64,000 bases of DNA. It comes from Micromonospora sp. WMMD812. GTDB lineage: Bacteria; Actinomycetota; Actinomycetes; Mycobacteriales; Micromonosporaceae. A model generated the notes under the pieces. It searched no databases. It was not told the origin of the DNA and worked only from the letters and a program-made list of their open reading frames with translations. The position numbers were made by a program, and so were the translations under genes. Below, piece after piece: positions 52,671 to 61,618 of this stretch (within the stretch, counting starts at the first letter, position 1; each line of letters starts with the position of its first letter). The stretch covers positions 744,001-808,000 of the forward strand of contig NZ_CP114904.1 of NCBI RefSeq assembly GCF_027497215.1. The letters are read 5' to 3'.

Positions 52671-55600
52671 GTGGAGCAGGTCGGGTACATCGGTGCGTCC
52701 ACACAGCCCCTGCGACCGGAGCGACGTCCGGATGCGGAGGCACGCGTCATCATCGGCTCGCCGATCGTCGATCAGGTGGGCGGGCCGCAGCAAGAGGGCG
52801 GCGGTTCGCGGCCCCGGCGCCTGCACCACGTGTTCGAATCCGCCTGTGACCGCGACCCGTCGGCCATCGCGCTCGAGTGCGGCAACGAGCGGCTGACCTA
52901 CCGAGAGCTGGACGAGCGCGCGAACCAGCTGGCCCACCACCTGCATGCCCTCGGCGTCGCGGGCGGCGCTCGGGTGGCCATCCTGCTCCAGCGTTCGGTC
53001 GACACGTACGTGGCGTTGCTGGGCGTGGGAAAGGCCGGCGCGGCCTTCGTGCCGATCGACCCCGAGTCTCCGGCCGACCGGGTCGCCTACATCGCCGAGG
53101 ACTCGGACGTCGACCTGGTGTTGACCTCGTCGGCACTCGCCGACCGGGTGGGCGGCCAGCGCTCCCTCGTCATCGACGAAAGCGTCGCCGAGCTCGCCAC
53201 GGCACCCGCCGACCGGCCGGTGCTCGGCTTCGACGGCGCCGACGACCCCAGCGCCTACGTGATCTACACCTCCGGATCCAGCGGTCGGCCCAAGGGCGTC
53301 GAGGTCGCGCAGTCGAGCATCTGCAATTTTCTCGACGTGGTGCCCGGCCTGTACGACGTGCGCCCGGGCGACCGGGTCTACCAGGGCATGACGATCGCGT
53401 TCGACTTCGCGATCGAGGAGATCTGGCCGACCTGGTCGGTCGGCGCGACGCTGGTGGCCGGTCCGACCGACTCCCGCCGCCTCGGCGCGGAACTGGCGGA
53501 CTTCCTGGACGAGGCGGGCATCACCGTCTTCTACTGCGTCCCCACCCTGCTTGCCACGATTCCCCGCGATCTGCCCCGGATCCGAAACCTGCTCGTCGGC
53601 GGTGAGGCGTGCCCGGGACAACTCGTCGAACGGTGGAGCCGGCCCGGTCGGCGGATCCTCAACACCTACGGGCCGACCGAGGCCACGGTCACGGCGACCT
53701 GGGGCGAACTGCGCCCCGGGCGGATCGTCACCATCGGACGTCCCCTGCCGACCTACTCGGTGGTGCTGCTGGACGAGCAGCGGCAGCCGGTCGCCGACGG
53801 CGAGGTCGGCGAGATCTGCATCGGCGGTCCGGGGGTGGCGCGCGGCTACGTCGGACGCCCCGAACTGACCGCCGACCGGTTCATCGAGCACCCGTTGGCG
53901 CCGCCCGGCAGCCGGCTCTACCGCACCGGGGACCTGGGCCGGCTCACCGACGACGGCGAGATCGAGTATCTCGGCCGGGCGGACTCCGAGGTCAAGATCC
54001 GTGGGCACCGAGTGGACCTCGGCGAGATCGAGAGCGTGCTGCTGGAGGACGACGGCGTGGCCGAGGCCGTGGCGGCGCTCGTCCCTGTCGCCGACGGCCC
54101 CGACGCCCCCCGTGAGCTGGCGGCCTACCTCGTTCCTCACGACGGCGCGGAGGACGGCTGGGAGGAGCTGAGCGGCCGGCTCTGCCAGACCCTGCAGACT
54201 CGACTGCCCGGCTACATGGTGCCCTCCTTCCTGGACGTCGTCGCCGAACTGCCGACCATGCCCAGCGGAAAGGTCGACCGGAAACGGCTACCCGCGCCGG
54301 TCCGCCGGCTCACCCGCGACACCGGCCCGCTCGTGGCCGCCGAGAGCGAGCTGGAGGAGCGGGTACGCGCGGCGTGGGCGGAAGCGTTCGGCCTCGAACC
54401 CGAAGCGCTCTCGGTCGAGGCAGACTTCTTCACCGACCTCGGGGGACACTCGCTGCTCGCGGCGCGGGTGGTGTCCCTGCTGCGCGCGCGCGAGGTCGGC
54501 GTGAACCCCGCGGTCCGGGACCTGTACGCCCACCCGACCGTCCGCGGCATGGCCGTCCACCTTGGTGCCGCCGACCGGGTCGGCGGGCCGACCGCGCCGC
54601 CGCGACCCGAACCGCTACGGCACCGCAGCCGCCGAATCGCGCTGGCCGGGTTCGGCCAGGGCGCGGTGATCTACCTGCTGTTGCTGGCCGTCACCATTCC
54701 CGTCTCCTACGTCTACACCCGGAACGACGGTTTCGTGTCCGTGCGGGTCCTCGCGGAACTGATGGTCGCGATCCTGCTCAGCTACCTCGGCGTGCGGTGG
54801 GTGCTGCCGGTGCTGCTGGCCCGGCCGTTGGCCGCGGGTATCCGCCCCGGCCGATATCGTCTCTGGGGCCTCACCTACGTCCGGCTCTGGGCATTGAGCA
54901 CGCTGATGACGATCGGCCCGCTGCCCGTGCTCAGCGGCTCTCCGCTGATGGCGACCTACCTGCGCCTGCTCGGCGCCCGGATCGGCGGCCGCACCGTGAT
55001 CGCGACCAGCGCGATCAGCCTCCCGACACTGATCTCCGTCGGGCGGGACACCTCGGTCGGGTACGGCGTCTCGCTGCGCGCGTGGCGGGCGGAGGACGGC
55101 TGGGTCGTCGTCGGACCGATCACCATCGGCCGGGGCGCCTTCGTCGGCGCGAACGCGGTTCTCGAACCGGGCGCCTCCGTCGGGTCGTATGCCGCCGTCG
55201 GCGAGCAGTCCGTCCTGGTGCACGGCGAGGCGGTGCCGGCCGGAGCGCGTTGGGCCGGCTCACCGCCGGCTCCGACCAGCCGACTCACCGACACCGTCGA
55301 ATCCCTGCTCTCCTCCCGCCCGCTGCGTCACGGCTGGCGCCCGCACCACGCCGTCGCCGCCCTGGTCGGCCTGCTCGGCCTGGAAATGGGGGCCATCGCG
55401 ATGGTCCTGCCCAGCGTGGCGCTGGTCTGGTGGGTGCTGTTGACCCGGGGTCTGCTGGCGGGACTCGTCGCGACCATCCCCGCCGGGGTCGTCTACGTCC
55501 TCACCGTCTGCGCGGTGGTCGCCATCGGCAAGCGTCTCGTACTGCCGCGGGCGCCCGTCGGCTTCCACCACCGGGTGCACTCGATGCTCGGCGTGCGCAA

Positions 55601-56756
55601 GTGGATCGTCGACAAGCTGCTCGAGTTCAGCCTGATCTACACCAACTCGCTCTACGCGACCCTCTACACCGGTCCCTGGCTGCGCATGCTCGGCGCCCGT
55701 GTGGGTCCCGGCGCCGAGGTCTCCACCGCCGCGCACCTGGACCCCGACCTGCTCACCCTGGGCCCGGGGAGTTTCGTCGCCGACATGGCCAGCCTCGGCG
55801 CCGCGACGTTCGCCAACGGACGTGTGGCGTTCCTGCCCACCACGGTCGGCAGTCGGGCGTTCGTCGGCAACGCCGCGTTCGTACCGGCCGGCACGGTGCT
55901 GGGCGACGGTTGCCTGCTCGGCGTCAGCACGCTGCCGCCCGACAAGCAGGTCCCGGAGGGCACCTCCTGGTTGGGCTCACCGGCGATCCACCTGCCAGTG
56001 CGCCAGAGCAGCGGATCCTTCTCGGAGGAGCAGACCTTCCGCCCGCCGCGCAGGGTGGTGGCTCATCGGTTGTTCGTCGAATTCTTCCGTGCCACCCTGC
56101 CCGCATCGGTGCTCGGCGTCAGCTTCTACCTCTACCTCCTGGCGCTGTCCTGGCTCGCCAACGGCCGAGGCCTGCTCGTGCCGGCGCTGGTGTCGCCCTT
56201 CGTCGCGATCGCGTCGAGCGTCGGAGTGATCCTCTTCTGCGCGGCGACCAAGCGGAACATCATCGGCAAGTACCGACCCCGGGTCGAGCCGCTGTGGAGC
56301 CCGTTCGTCCGGCGCACCGAGTTCGTCACGGGGCTCTTCGAGGCCGCGGCGGTCCCCGTCGGCGTGGGGCTGCTCGTCGGCACGCCGTTCCTGCCGCCGG
56401 TACTGCGCTGGTTCGGAGTCCGGGTCGGCAGACGCACCTGGATCGGGACCACCTATCTCACCGAGTTCGACCTGGTCGAGATCGGTGACGACGCGACCGT
56501 CGGTGCCGAGGTGTCGTTGCAGACCCATCTGTTCGAGGACCGGGTGATGAAGATGTCCGTCGTCACCGTCGGCGCCGGCGCCACCATCGGAACCCGCGCG
56601 ATCGTGCTCTACGACGCCGTTGTCGGCCACGACGTCTTCCTGGGGTCGCTGTCGCTGCTGATGAAGGGCGAGCACCTCACGCCCGGGACCCGATGGCGCG
56701 GCATCCCCGCCCAAGGGGTGCTCACCCGCGGCCCCGTCGACCAACGGGCGGCCTGA
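52671..56756 (+). CDS. Pls-family membrane NRPS (epsilon-poly-lysine-synthetase-like)
   Basis: A 1361-residue single-module synthetase. GTG 52671 lies 11 bases after AGGAGG; the frame is open to 52443 but without a ribosome site. Residues about 45-545 are an adenylation domain (YTSGSSGRPKGVEV, AFDFAIEEIWPTW with D245, TGDLGR). A carrier domain follows with GGHSLL at Ser 594. From about residue 660 the chain is membrane-bound, with about six helices separating three soluble hexapeptide-repeat (LbH acyltransferase-like) blocks (GPITIGRGAFVGANAVLEPG; FVGNAAFVPAG; AGATIGTRAIVLYDAVV). This is the layout of epsilon-poly-lysine and related isopeptide-polymer synthetases, which condense an activated diamino acid without classical C domains. 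Confidence 0.9.
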   Translation: MEQVGYIGASTQPLRPERRPDAEARVIIGSPIVDQVGGPQQEGGGSRPRRLHHVFESACDRDPSAIALECGNERLTYRELDERANQLAHHLHALGVAGGARVAILLQRSVDTYVALLGVGKAGAAFVPIDPESPADRVAYIAEDSDVDLVLTSSALADRVGGQRSLVIDESVAELATAPADRPVLGFDGADDPSAYVIYTSGSSGRPKGVEVAQSSICNFLDVVPGLYDVRPGDRVYQGMTIAFDFAIEEIWPTWSVGATLVAGPTDSRRLGAELADFLDEAGITVFYCVPTLLATIPRDLPRIRNLLVGGEACPGQLVERWSRPGRRILNTYGPTEATVTATWGELRPGRIVTIGRPLPTYSVVLLDEQRQPVADGEVGEICIGGPGVARGYVGRPELTADRFIEHPLAPPGSRLYRTGDLGRLTDDGEIEYLGRADSEVKIRGHRVDLGEIESVLLEDDGVAEAVAALVPVADGPDAPRELAAYLVPHDGAEDGWEELSGRLCQTLQTRLPGYMVPSFLDVVAELPTMPSGKVDRKRLPAPVRRLTRDTGPLVAAESELEERVRAAWAEAFGLEPEALSVEADFFTDLGGHSLLAARVVSLLRAREVGVNPAVRDLYAHPTVRGMAVHLGAADRVGGPTAPPRPEPLRHRSRRIALAGFGQGAVIYLLLLAVTIPVSYVYTRNDGFVSVRVLAELMVAILLSYLGVRWVLPVLLARPLAAGIRPGRYRLWGLTYVRLWALSTLMTIGPLPVLSGSPLMATYLRLLGARIGGRTVIATSAISLPTLISVGRDTSVGYGVSLRAWRAEDGWVVVGPITIGRGAFVGANAVLEPGASVGSYAAVGEQSVLVHGEAVPAGARWAGSPPAPTSRLTDTVESLLSSRPLRHGWRPHHAVAALVGLLGLEMGAIAMVLPSVALVWWVLLTRGLLAGLVATIPAGVVYVLTVCAVVAIGKRLVLPRAPVGFHHRVHSMLGVRKWIVDKLLEFSLIYTNSLYATLYTGPWLRMLGARVGPGAEVSTAAHLDPDLLTLGPGSFVADMASLGAATFANGRVAFLPTTVGSRAFVGNAAFVPAGTVLGDGCLLGVSTLPPDKQVPEGTSWLGSPAIHLPVRQSSGSFSEEQTFRPPRRVVAHRLFVEFFRATLPASVLGVSFYLYLLALSWLANGRGLLVPALVSPFVAIASSVGVILFCAATKRNIIGKYRPRVEPLWSPFVRRTEFVTGLFEAAAVPVGVGLLVGTPFLPPVLRWFGVRVGRRTWIGTTYLTEFDLVEIGDDATVGAEVSLQTHLFEDRVMKMSVVTVGAGATIGTRAIVLYDAVVGHDVFLGSLSLLMKGEHLTPGTRWRGIPAQGVLTRGPVDQRAA

Positions 56757-56814
56757 CGCCGCGTGATCGCAACCGATTCAGTCATTCTCCATCCACGAGA
56801 GGAACAACCGCTCA

Positions 56815-57624
56815 ATGAACAAGGCACTCCTGGTCTCCGACGCCGCCTACTTCCGGGTCGACTACGAAATCAACCCGTACATGCACACCGATGTGCAGCC
56901 GGATCACGCGGCCGCCGTCGTCGAGCATCTGAACATCGTCGTCGCGCACCGGGCGGCGGGCCGCCACATCGAGTACCTGCCGTCGGCGCCGGAGTGCCCG
57001 GACATGGTGTTCACCGCGAACGCCGCGCTGGTGCGGGGTGACCGGGCGGTTCTGGGCGCACCGCCCCCGGAGCGCAAGGCCGAGCTGCCCTATTTCCAGG
57101 ACTGGCTGATCAACCACGACTTCGACGTCGTGGAGGCGCCGTACCCGTTCAGCGGTCAGGGCGACGCTCTGGCCTGCGGCGACCTGCTGCTGGCCGGCCA
57201 CGGCCAGCGGACCGACCGGAGGATGCACCAGGTTCTCGCGCGAGCGTTGGACTACGAGGTGGTACCACTGCAGACGGTGAGCCCCCGGTGGTACGACCTC
57301 GACCTGGCGGTAGCCGTCGTCGAGCCCGGGCGGGTACTCGCCTACTGCCCGGAGGCCCTCGATCAGTCGAGCCGCCGACGGCTGCGCGGACTCGGCTTGG
57401 ACCTGATCGAGGTCTCCGTCGAGGAGGCGTCCCGCTTCGCGCTCAACCTGATCAGCGACGGCGCCACCGTGACCATGACCAAGGGAGCGCCGCGGCTGGC
57501 CGCCGCGCTGCGCGTCCGCGGCCTGCAGGTCGTCGAACTCGACACGACCGAACTGGCCAAGGGCGGGGGTGGGGTGCGCTGCACCGCGCTGACCCTCGAC
57601 AACCCACTCCCGACGAGATCGTGA
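56815..57624 (+). CDS. Amidinotransferase / dimethylarginine-dimethylaminohydrolase-fold enzyme
   Basis: A 269-residue protein. ATG 56815 follows GAGAGGAACAACCGCTCA. It has the five-fold alpha-beta propeller text CPDMVFTANAALV, PFSGQGDAL and the nucleophile segment GGGGVRCTALTLDNP with the catalytic Cys. This is the core of DDAH, arginine deiminase and arginine amidinotransferase enzymes; the N-terminal VSDAAYFRVDYEINPYM is typical of the bacterial branch that acts on arginine-like substrates. Likely reactions are citrulline formation or amidino transfer to an amine. Its stop overlaps the BPL_N start (TGATG), so it is in the NRPS operon. Confidence 0.85.
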   Translation: MNKALLVSDAAYFRVDYEINPYMHTDVQPDHAAAVVEHLNIVVAHRAAGRHIEYLPSAPECPDMVFTANAALVRGDRAVLGAPPPERKAELPYFQDWLINHDFDVVEAPYPFSGQGDALACGDLLLAGHGQRTDRRMHQVLARALDYEVVPLQTVSPRWYDLDLAVAVVEPGRVLAYCPEALDQSSRRRLRGLGLDLIEVSVEEASRFALNLISDGATVTMTKGAPRLAAALRVRGLQVVELDTTELAKGGGGVRCTALTLDNPLPTRS

Positions 57625-58382
57625 TGGCGTCGGGACCATTCGGTCGCCTCCTCGCCGCCGGCGGGAGGGCACTCGCCGGCCACGGCCTGACGGTCCGTTC
57701 ACCGCTGCCCGAGCGAACCGAACCACCGTTGGCGCTGGTCTACCGAGGACCGGCGACACTGCCCGGCTGCCCGGAGGCGGTCGCGGCGCTGCTCAAGTCC
57801 AGCCGGTGGGGCTTCGACGTGCGGTACGTCGGGCCGGACGAGGACGTGCCGCTGAGCCATCGGGCGCTCGCCGGCGCCGCGCTCTACGCCCAGCCCGGTG
57901 GCGGCACCCTCCGGCGGGGCTACCGGCACCTGAAGGGCCACCGCGACGAGATCCGGCAGTTCGTCAAGTCCGGCGGGCGGTACCTGGGGATCTGCCTGGG
58001 TGGCTACCTCGCCGGGGCCACCCCCGGCTTCGCCCTCCTGCCCGGAGACACCAACCAGTACATCGCCTCGTTCGCCGCCAGCGTCGACTCGGCGAAGAAC
58101 ACGGTCGTCCAGGTCTCCTGGCGCGGCCGGCGGCGGACGCTCTTCTTCCAGGACGGCCCGCACTTCCTGCTGCAGCCGAACGCCGAAGCCGACATCATCG
58201 CGACGTACCCGAACGGGACGATCGCGGCGATGGTCACCCGCCTTGGTGCGGGCCGGGTCGGCGTCGTCGGCCCCCACCCCGAAGCCACCGACGACTGGTA
58301 CATCGACGCCGGGCTGCGCGCCGCCGATCGGCTCGGCGCGGACCTCGGCCACGACCTGATTGACACCGTGATGAGGCCATGA
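57624..58382 (+). CDS. BPL_N (class-I glutamine-amidotransferase-like) protein 1
   Basis: A 252-residue protein. ATG 57624 overlaps the upstream stop; GTG 57621 is also possible. The family's opening PLALVYRGPA and the nucleophile elbow GICLGGYLAG with Cys are present, along with a His/Glu pair in GPHPEA. This matches the biotin-protein-ligase N-terminal domain, a class-I glutamine-amidotransferase fold. A helix before residue 35 is weakly hydrophobic. The nucleophile supports an amidase, ligase or acyl-transfer role on the peptide product. Its stop overlaps the acyltransferase start (ATGA). Confidence 0.85.
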   Translation: MASGPFGRLLAAGGRALAGHGLTVRSPLPERTEPPLALVYRGPATLPGCPEAVAALLKSSRWGFDVRYVGPDEDVPLSHRALAGAALYAQPGGGTLRRGYRHLKGHRDEIRQFVKSGGRYLGICLGGYLAGATPGFALLPGDTNQYIASFAASVDSAKNTVVQVSWRGRRRTLFFQDGPHFLLQPNAEADIIATYPNGTIAAMVTRLGAGRVGVVGPHPEATDDWYIDAGLRAADRLGADLGHDLIDTVMRP

Positions 58383-59785
58383 CCCAGACAGCGAACCTCA
58401 CGTGGGAGGATCTGGACCGAGCGGCCGAGGCGAACAGGCGCGCCGCCGTGGCCCGGGGCGCCGAAGGCGCACCCCCGACGCGGGACCTGCCGGTCGGGCG
58501 AAGCCGGCTGCTCGGCGTGGACGCCGCCCGCGGCGTCGCGTTGATCGGCATGATCGCCGTGCACTCGTTGCCCGAGTCCGACGCTGCGGGGCGGCCCACC
58601 TGGTGGTTCACGGCCTTCGGCGGGCGGGCGTCCGCCCTGTTCGCGGTGCTGGCCGGGCTCGGTATCGCGTTCTTGACCGACCGTCGCCGGGTCCGACCGG
58701 CTGCCGGCTCGGGCCTGGTGGCGGCGCTGGTCGTCCGGGCGCTGGCCATCGGCGCGATCGGGTTGGCGCTGGGCTACACCGACGGGTCGCTGGCGTCGGT
58801 GATCCTGCCCTACTACGCGGTGATGTTCGTGCTGGCGATCCCGTTGGTGTTCCTGCCGACCTGGCTGGTGGCGTTCACCGGCGTGGTCGTGGCCGCCGGT
58901 GCGTCCGCCCTCCTACACGTCCTGCCGCAGCTGCCGGAACCGAGCTACGACAACGCGGCCTTCGCGCAGCTCGTCGACGATCCGGTCCCGCTGCTCACCG
59001 AACTGTCGCTCACGGGGGAGTTTCCGGCCGTGACGTGGCTGGCGTACCTGTGCGCCGGGCTGGTCATCGGGCGGCTGACGCTGACCAGGAGGAGAGTCCT
59101 CGTCGGGCTGCTGACCGCCGGAATCGCGCTCGCCGCCGCGGCGCCGGTGGCGTCCTGGGTCCTGCTCGACCGCTTCGGGGGTGCGGAGCAGATCGCCCTC
59201 ACCCAGGCGAAGAGCGGACTCGACGCCGCGGGGACAGCCGAGCTCCTCACCCTCGGCGGGGACGGCACCACGCCCACCTCGACCTGGTGGTGGCTCGCCG
59301 TCGACGCGCCGCACACCGGCACGCCGCTCGACCTGCTCGGCACGACCGGGAGCGCGATCGCCCTGATCGCCGTCATGCTGCTCGCCGGCCGCGTGGCACG
59401 GAGCCTTCCGCGGCGGGTGATCTCCGTGCTGCTGGTGCCCCTGGCGGCGGCCGGCGGCATGACCCTGACGCTCTACACCGCGCACATCGTGTTCATCAAC
59501 TCGGACCTCGACTCCTCCACGCCGGTGACCGGGTTCCTCGTACAGGTCGTGGTCTTCGTGGTGGTCGCGGCCGCGTGGTGGGCCACCGCTGGCCGGGGCC
59601 CACTGGAAGGGCTCGTGACGGCGCTGTCCCGCGGCGCTCGTCGGCTGGCGACCTGGAACGGCCGGCGCAGCCGCGGCCGAGTGGGGATGTCGATGTATTC
59701 GCCGGGTGGCCCGCGCGGGCGAACGCCCGGTCGAGCCGTCACCGACGGGATGACGCCGCGACCGAGCAGGAGGGGAGCGACATGA
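58379..59785 (+). CDS. Membrane acyltransferase (HGSNAT_cat / DUF1624-DUF418-like)
   Basis: A 468-residue integral membrane protein starting by ATGA overlap with the BPL_N gene. After a soluble 40-residue head, LLGVDAARGVALIGMIAVHSLP is the diagnostic first helix of the heparan-alpha-glucosaminide N-acetyltransferase-like family, with the reactive His following, and LTLYTAHIVFINS is the last family segment. About ten helices. It probably uses acyl-CoA (or another acyl donor) on the membrane to modify an extracellular or membrane-bound product. The C-terminus is basic, Arg/Gly/Pro-rich and disordered. Confidence 0.8.
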   Translation: MTQTANLTWEDLDRAAEANRRAAVARGAEGAPPTRDLPVGRSRLLGVDAARGVALIGMIAVHSLPESDAAGRPTWWFTAFGGRASALFAVLAGLGIAFLTDRRRVRPAAGSGLVAALVVRALAIGAIGLALGYTDGSLASVILPYYAVMFVLAIPLVFLPTWLVAFTGVVVAAGASALLHVLPQLPEPSYDNAAFAQLVDDPVPLLTELSLTGEFPAVTWLAYLCAGLVIGRLTLTRRRVLVGLLTAGIALAAAAPVASWVLLDRFGGAEQIALTQAKSGLDAAGTAELLTLGGDGTTPTSTWWWLAVDAPHTGTPLDLLGTTGSAIALIAVMLLAGRVARSLPRRVISVLLVPLAAAGGMTLTLYTAHIVFINSDLDSSTPVTGFLVQVVVFVVVAAAWWATAGRGPLEGLVTALSRGARRLATWNGRRSRGRVGMSMYSPGGPRGRTPGRAVTDGMTPRPSRRGAT

Positions 59786-59808
59786 GGCAGGGCAGGTGCA
59801 CGTGCTGA
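59782..59808 (+). other. Eight-codon upstream ORF in the BPL_N2 start region
   Basis: ATG AGG CAG GGC AGG TGC ACG TGC TGA (MRQGRCTC) starts 7 bases after AGGAGGGGAG and overlaps the GTG start of the second BPL_N gene in another frame. The best ribosome site therefore serves a tiny peptide, suggesting translational coupling or a frame error near the gene's 5' end. Confidence 0.4.
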
Positions 59809-60599
59809 TCGGCGACGCGCCCCGCATCCGTCGGCGGCGACTCCTCGTGGGCGTCGGCGCCGCCGGCACCCTGGCCGCCCTCGGGTGGGCCGGGGTGTCG
59901 GCGGTCTCCGGGGACGGGCCGTTGGCGCTGGTGTACCGGGGTCCGGCCGCCGGCTCCGGCTGCGCCGAAGCGGTGGCCGCACTCCTGCGCAGCTCGCCGG
60001 CCGGGTTCCGCACCGCGTACTGCGGCCCGGACGAGGACCGGCAGATATCGCGCAGCACGCTGGCCGAAGCGGCCCTCTACGCCCAGCCCGGAGGCGGCGA
60101 GGTCAACCGCGCCTGGCGGAGGATGCGGGACCACGCCGTGGACATCCGCGGGTTCGTCCACGACGGCGGGCACTACCTCGGCTTCTGCCTGGGGGCGTAC
60201 CTCGCCGCCGCCGACCCGGGCTTCGGGCTGATCGACGGAAAGGTGAACCAGTACATCAGCACGGACGGGGCGGACGTCGACAGCACCGACGACACGACGA
60301 TCGAGGTGCGGTGGCGTGGCCGCTCCCGGCACATGTACTTCCAGGACGGTCCGACCTTCGCGCTGCGACCCGGGGTGCCGGGCGACGTGCTCGCCACCTA
60401 TGACAACGGCGCGGCCGCCGCCGTCGTCACGACCTTCGGTGCCGGGCGGGTCGGCCTGGTCGGGCCGCACCCCGAAGCCGACCGCTCCTGGTACGCCGAC
60501 ATGGGACTGACCAACCCGGACGGCATCCGGTTCGATCTGGGCCACGACCTGGTGCAGAGCACGCTGGACCGGCACGGGGCGGCGCACCTAGAGACCTGA
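59796..60599 (+). CDS. BPL_N (class-I glutamine-amidotransferase-like) protein 2
   Basis: A 267-residue paralogue of the protein at 57624 (PLALVYRGPA, AALYAQPGGG and NQYI are shared). The nucleophile text is GFCLGAYLAA (Cys kept) and GPHPEA is present. Unlike its relative it starts with an Arg-rich PRIRRRRLLVGVGAAG followed by a hydrophobic helix, so it is likely exported or anchored, possibly via a Tat-like signal. GTG 59796 or 59802 is the start; the strong AGGAGGGGAG lies before an 8-codon ORF at 59782 instead. It closes the operon. Confidence 0.82.
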   Translation: MHVLIGDAPRIRRRRLLVGVGAAGTLAALGWAGVSAVSGDGPLALVYRGPAAGSGCAEAVAALLRSSPAGFRTAYCGPDEDRQISRSTLAEAALYAQPGGGEVNRAWRRMRDHAVDIRGFVHDGGHYLGFCLGAYLAAADPGFGLIDGKVNQYISTDGADVDSTDDTTIEVRWRGRSRHMYFQDGPTFALRPGVPGDVLATYDNGAAAAVVTTFGAGRVGLVGPHPEADRSWYADMGLTNPDGIRFDLGHDLVQSTLDRHGAAHLET

Positions 60600-60623
60600 C
60601 CCGGTGCCCCGGACTCCGGCTGG

Positions 60624-60659
60624 CTGGCCAGGCCCGGTCGGCCGAACGGGCCTGGCCAG
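60624..60659 (+). terminator. Hairpin terminator of the NRPS operon
   Basis: Perfect 13-base arms CTGGCCAGGCCCG (60624-60636) and CGGGCCTGGCCAG (60647-60659) with a 10-base loop, 24 bases past the last operon stop. Confidence 0.8.
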
Positions 60660-60772
60660 TTCGCCCTCGGACGGCTCACCGACGGGAACCCGCCGGCCCC
60701 GACCGGTGTCCTGACTGTGGCGGGCACGAGTCGATCGACCGGCCGGCGCGACGTCTATCCGGAGGGCGTGAG

Positions 60773-61294
60773 ATGGGTTCGTGGGGCAGGGTGTTGGTGG
60801 GGTCGGTGCTCCTGCTGGCCGGATGTACGACGACGGGCGGGTCGACCGAGCCGGTCGGCTCTCCGGCGACCACGTCCGGCCGTCCGGCCGCGAGCGCGAC
60901 GACGGGCTGCGGCTCGCGGATCGAGACGGGAACCCTGCCCGACTGGGCGGACGAGGGGTTCAGCGGAGACGCCCGGATCGCGCACGTCTTCGGCGCGAAG
61001 GGCGACATCGTCGCGGTGCTGTTCGCCCACCCGCTGCGTCAGAACAGGACGGACGGGTCCAACAACAAGATCCTCTGGGTCGCCCGGTCCGTCGCGACAC
61101 CGTCCACGTCGACCGAATCGGGCGCCCTGGCCATCACCGCGACGTTGGACGGCACCGACACCCGGGTGACTCGCGAGGTCAGCGGTGGGCCCGGTCCGTC
61201 CATCATCGACATGCCGCGGGCCGGCTGCTGGCACCTCGACCTGCGCTGGCCCGGGGGAACCGACACGATGGACCTGGTCTACGCGGATGCGTAG
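60773..61294 (+). CDS. Putative lipoprotein, unknown function
   Basis: A 173-residue protein starting at ATG 60773 after GGAGGGCGTGAG. The signal MGSWGRVLVGSVLLLAGC has a lipobox with Cys 18, followed by a Thr/Ser/Gly/Pro-rich linker (to about residue 45). The mature domain has strands with two further Cys (TTGCGSRIE; RAGCWHLDL) that may bridge, and the end (CWHLDLRWPGGTDTMDLVY) is like a small extracellular beta domain. No known family recognised. It lies between the NRPS operon terminator and the peptide ABC operon. Confidence 0.7.
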   Translation: MGSWGRVLVGSVLLLAGCTTTGGSTEPVGSPATTSGRPAASATTGCGSRIETGTLPDWADEGFSGDARIAHVFGAKGDIVAVLFAHPLRQNRTDGSNNKILWVARSVATPSTSTESGALAITATLDGTDTRVTREVSGGPGPSIIDMPRAGCWHLDLRWPGGTDTMDLVYADA

Positions 61295-61618
61295 CCCGTC
61301 CGGCTCGGACGCGCGCGGACGACGGCGGCCTGATCGGTAGGGGCACGTGCGCCCTGCCTGCCGCAGCCGCGCGTACTCGGCCCTAGTGCTGTTTCGCGCT
61401 GAGGGGCAGGCCGGCCACCGAGCTGATCGTCGCCCCGGCGGGCTCCCGCGTCAGGCGGGTCAGAGTGAAGTGTGTCTATCCTGACCAGGGGTGGCGAGCG
61501 CCGACGAGGGGGCGCGGGCGGACGTCGACCAGTGCTCGGGAGGCATCCACGGAGGTCTTGCGCCGGTCATCGTATACAACATACGCTCCCCGAATCGCCC
61601 ACTCGAGGAGCCCAAAAA
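61295..61618 (+). promoter_or_regulatory. Promoter region of the peptide ABC operon
   Basis: This 324-base gap contains CGTAT-ACAAC-ATACG (61571-61585), a dyad of the GTATAC type close to the start codon at 61619, and a weaker GGTCAG/CTGACC dyad (61458-61463 with 61481-61486). Either could bind a GntR- or TetR-like repressor; none is adjacent. No coding frame is credible here. Confidence 0.4.
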
